NCBI GenBank assembly: GCA_021812665.1
Contig: JAKAMX010000044.1
Span: 1 to 5,879 of the forward strand
DNA from: a bacterium
GTDB lineage: Bacteria; Patescibacteriota; Minisyncoccia; Phycocordibacterales; UBA1550
Direction of reading: 5' to 3'
Length of the DNA stretch: 5,879 nt
Below the pieces are notes generated by a model. That model made no database searches. It was not told the origin of the DNA and was given only the letters and a program-made list of their open reading frames with translations. Of the stretch, positions 4,974-5,879 are shown piece by piece. The first letter of the stretch is position 1, and every line of letters begins with the position of its first letter. The translations under genes were made by a program, and so were the position numbers.

Positions 4974-5180
4974 ATGAGTAGTCACGATGGTTGTCAGATT
5001 TTGGCGGCACAGGAGCTTTTAGCTGTGATGCAAGGGAAGCGAATTCCAAGATGTAAATATCTCGATAGCTGTACTGGCGCAGATGCATGCCGAAGGTTTC
5101 ATTTGAAAACATTGCATTCACTGCCTCTAGTGAAACGTAATGAACCGCCGCTCTGGGAGCCAAAGTCCTCAAATGTGTGA
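4974..5180 (+). CDS. 68-residue protein with a CCCH-type zinc-finger pattern
   Basis: The ATG at 4974 follows GAGGAGA (4959-4965) by 8 bases. An upstream in-frame extension to 4908 is unlikely given this site. Residues 27-43 carry C27-x5-C33-x5-C39-x3-H43 (CKYLDSCTGADACRRFH). This is the ligand order and spacing of the CX5CX4-6CX3H subgroup of CCCH zinc fingers, known from polyadenosine RNA-binding proteins of the Nab2/ZC3H14 kind. The aromatic and basic residues around it (Y29, R40, R41, F42) also fit such fingers. A short helix (about 8-20) precedes it, and a basic, proline-containing tail follows. RNA binding is inferred from the pattern only; a chance match in a small Cys-containing protein is possible. 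No clear promoter is visible between 4893 and 4974, so it may rely on readthrough or a weak site. Confidence 0.78.
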   Translation: MSSHDGCQILAAQELLAVMQGKRIPRCKYLDSCTGADACRRFHLKTLHSLPLVKRNEPPLWEPKSSNV

Positions 5181-5195
5181 TCCTTGTTTAGTTTA

Positions 5196-5225
5196 AAGGC
5201 GCAGCAAACAAAACTGCGCCTTCTT
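5196..5225 (+). terminator. Terminator of the gene at 4974-5180
   Basis: AAGGCGCAG (5196-5204) pairs with CTGCGCCTT (5214-5222) around an A-rich 9-base loop. The T-run is poor (TTCTT), so it may be leaky. Confidence 0.75.
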
Positions 5226-5238
5226 CATGGCCCATAGC

Positions 5239-5267
5239 TTGAAATTTGAGCTTTTTTCTGCTATACT
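5239..5267 (+). promoter_or_regulatory. Strong extended -10 promoter of the gene at 5302
   Basis: TTGAAA (5239-5244), a spacer of exactly 17 bases ending in TGC, then TATACT (5262-5267). This is the best overall match to the sigma-70 consensus in the window. Confidence 0.8.
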
Positions 5268-5301
5268 AGCAGTATCTATTTAAGTTTCGTGAGGGAAGAA
5301 A

Positions 5302-5526
5302 ATGCCTCAATCACGTTGGTTAAAGTCACAAATTCGACAGGATTCTTTTCCGGCTTACAAGGCTGCTGCCAAAAAAGCAAAGGCGAGTATCCGAATTTTA
5401 AAGCGGCCGGGTGAACGGTTTCGAAATTACGAAGGACATCTTATTACGGTGGACGTAGGACATTTCTGGATTGCTATCGAAGCAGCCCGCATCACAGAGT
5501 TTTGGGCAGCCTTTGAAGCCGCCTAG
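5302..5526 (+). CDS. Unrecognised 74-residue basic protein with a C-terminal repeat
   Basis: The ATG at 5302 follows GAGGGA (5291-5296) by 5 bases. The N-terminal half is strongly basic (KAAAKKAKASIRILKRPGER, 20-39), with helix-favouring Ala and Lys residues that could bind nucleic acid or a membrane surface. The C-terminal third contains F-W-x-A-x-E-A-A twice, at 55-62 and 67-74, spaced by 12 residues; the second copy is the very end of the protein. The DNA of the two copies differs at several third positions, so the repeat is kept at protein level or is old. It has its own strong promoter and terminator. No family recognised. Confidence 0.8.
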   Translation: MPQSRWLKSQIRQDSFPAYKAAAKKAKASIRILKRPGERFRNYEGHLITVDVGHFWIAIEAARITEFWAAFEAA

Positions 5527-5545
5527 ACAAACTTTGTATATTTTC

Positions 5546-5575
5546 AAGCACTCGTCATCGAGCGAGTGCTTTTTT
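5546..5575 (+). terminator. Terminator of the gene at 5302-5526
   Basis: AAGCACTCG (5546-5554) pairs with CGAGTGCTT (5563-5571) around an 8-base loop. T continues to 5575. Confidence 0.9.
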
Positions 5576-5595
5576 GTGCACTCATTAAAACCAGG

Positions 5596-5607
5596 AAATG
5601 ATACAAT
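5596..5607 (+). promoter_or_regulatory. Extended -10 promoter of the gene at 5640
   Basis: TGA plus TACAAT (5602-5607), within the 12-base AAATGATACAAT shared with 3531-3542. No good -35 lies at normal spacing; TTGTGC in the preceding terminator's T-run is 22 bases away. Confidence 0.6.
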
Positions 5608-5639
5608 CTCAGACCACTCTAGAGTAAAGGATGTTTGAT

Positions 5640-5879
5640 ATGCAGTACGACTTTAAGGGCATTTTTTTGAAGTGCGATATTACCCTACAGTTGCGCAATG
5701 ATCCGAGTGCGCTACTCATTGTTCCGGCTGGTAAAGTGTTTTGTGTAGACCAAACGGTTCAACCACAAGTTGTTGAAGGGGGAATGACTCAGCTTATTGA
5801 CATGCTTCCGGTACAGTATCGAGCGTCTGGCTGGCCAAACAAAGTTCTCCCCATAGCGGCATGGGTGAGTAAGGCTCGG
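5640..5879 (+). CDS. Unrecognised protein, N-terminal 80 residues (runs off the right edge)
   Basis: The ATG at 5640 follows AAAGGA (5626-5631) by 8 bases, and the frame stays open to the end of the window. The product begins MQYDFKGIFLKCDITLQL. It is rich in beta-type stretches (DITLQL, ALLIVPAG, VFCVDQ), then VVEGG, a short helix (MTQLIDML) and SGWPNKVLPIAAW. The first 45 residues loosely resemble the protein at 3172 (I-x-L/V runs, then N-D/E, then P-G/A-G and V-E/E-G), which is too weak to call. No domain recognised. Confidence 0.8.
   Translation, partial: MQYDFKGIFLKCDITLQLRNDPSALLIVPAGKVFCVDQTVQPQVVEGGMTQLIDMLPVQYRASGWPNKVLPIAAWVSKAR

Noticed and set aside
431..5571. Repeated hairpins as a CRISPR array or an integron-type repeat array
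   Set aside because: The hairpins are unevenly spaced, sit at gene ends with T-runs, and differ in sequence; there is no regular repeat-spacer pattern and no conserved recombination site.

Overview
This is a dense accessory region made of small, unrecognised protein genes. I read 13 protein genes in 5.9 kb. Eleven are complete and two run off the window edges. No gap exceeds about 140 bases, and there is no tRNA, rRNA, insertion sequence or CRISPR array. Eleven of the 13 products have 68-130 residues among those that are complete, or are partial; the exception is a 279-residue membrane protein. None carries a signature that allows a function to be named. The compact layout, the many orphan-like small proteins, the strong host-type (sigma-70-like) promoters and the near one-gene-one-terminator arrangement most resemble the early or host-takeover region of a large bacteriophage. 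A prophage or plasmid accessory region is the alternative. This is inference: no structural, replication or integrase gene is present to prove it. Shine-Dalgarno sites and TTG/GTG starts show a bacterial translation system, but the host cannot be named.

Left part (1-2400). A minus-strand gene runs off the left edge. It has no ordinary start codon and was visible only as a long open frame. A second minus-strand gene (448-774) diverges from a plus-strand pair (876-1163, 1221-1535) across a short region in which the two promoters overlap. The pair converges on a minus-strand gene (1555-1878) and shares one bidirectional terminator with it. Upstream of that gene lies another minus-strand gene (1948-2340), separated from it by a strong hairpin.

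Right part (2400-5879). Eight plus-strand genes follow one another: 2482-2772, 2879-3166 with 3172-3465 (a two-gene operon), 3614-4453 (four-helix membrane protein), 4542-4850, 4974-5180 (zinc-finger-like), 5302-5526, and 5640 to the right edge. Nearly every unit ends in a G+C-rich hairpin with a T-run. In most cases the promoter of the next unit begins within or just after that T-run. The -10 boxes are mostly of the extended type (TGnTAnnnT).

Most interesting points: a 68-residue protein with a perfect C-x5-C-x5-C-x3-H pattern, the spacing of one subgroup of CCCH zinc fingers that are best known in eukaryotic RNA-binding proteins; signs that several of the small proteins are diverged copies of one another (2879-3166 with 3172-3465; 876-1163 with 2482-2772 and perhaps 4542-4850); a near-modular promoter-gene-terminator cassette design; and two candidate control regions built on inverted repeats at divergent promoters.
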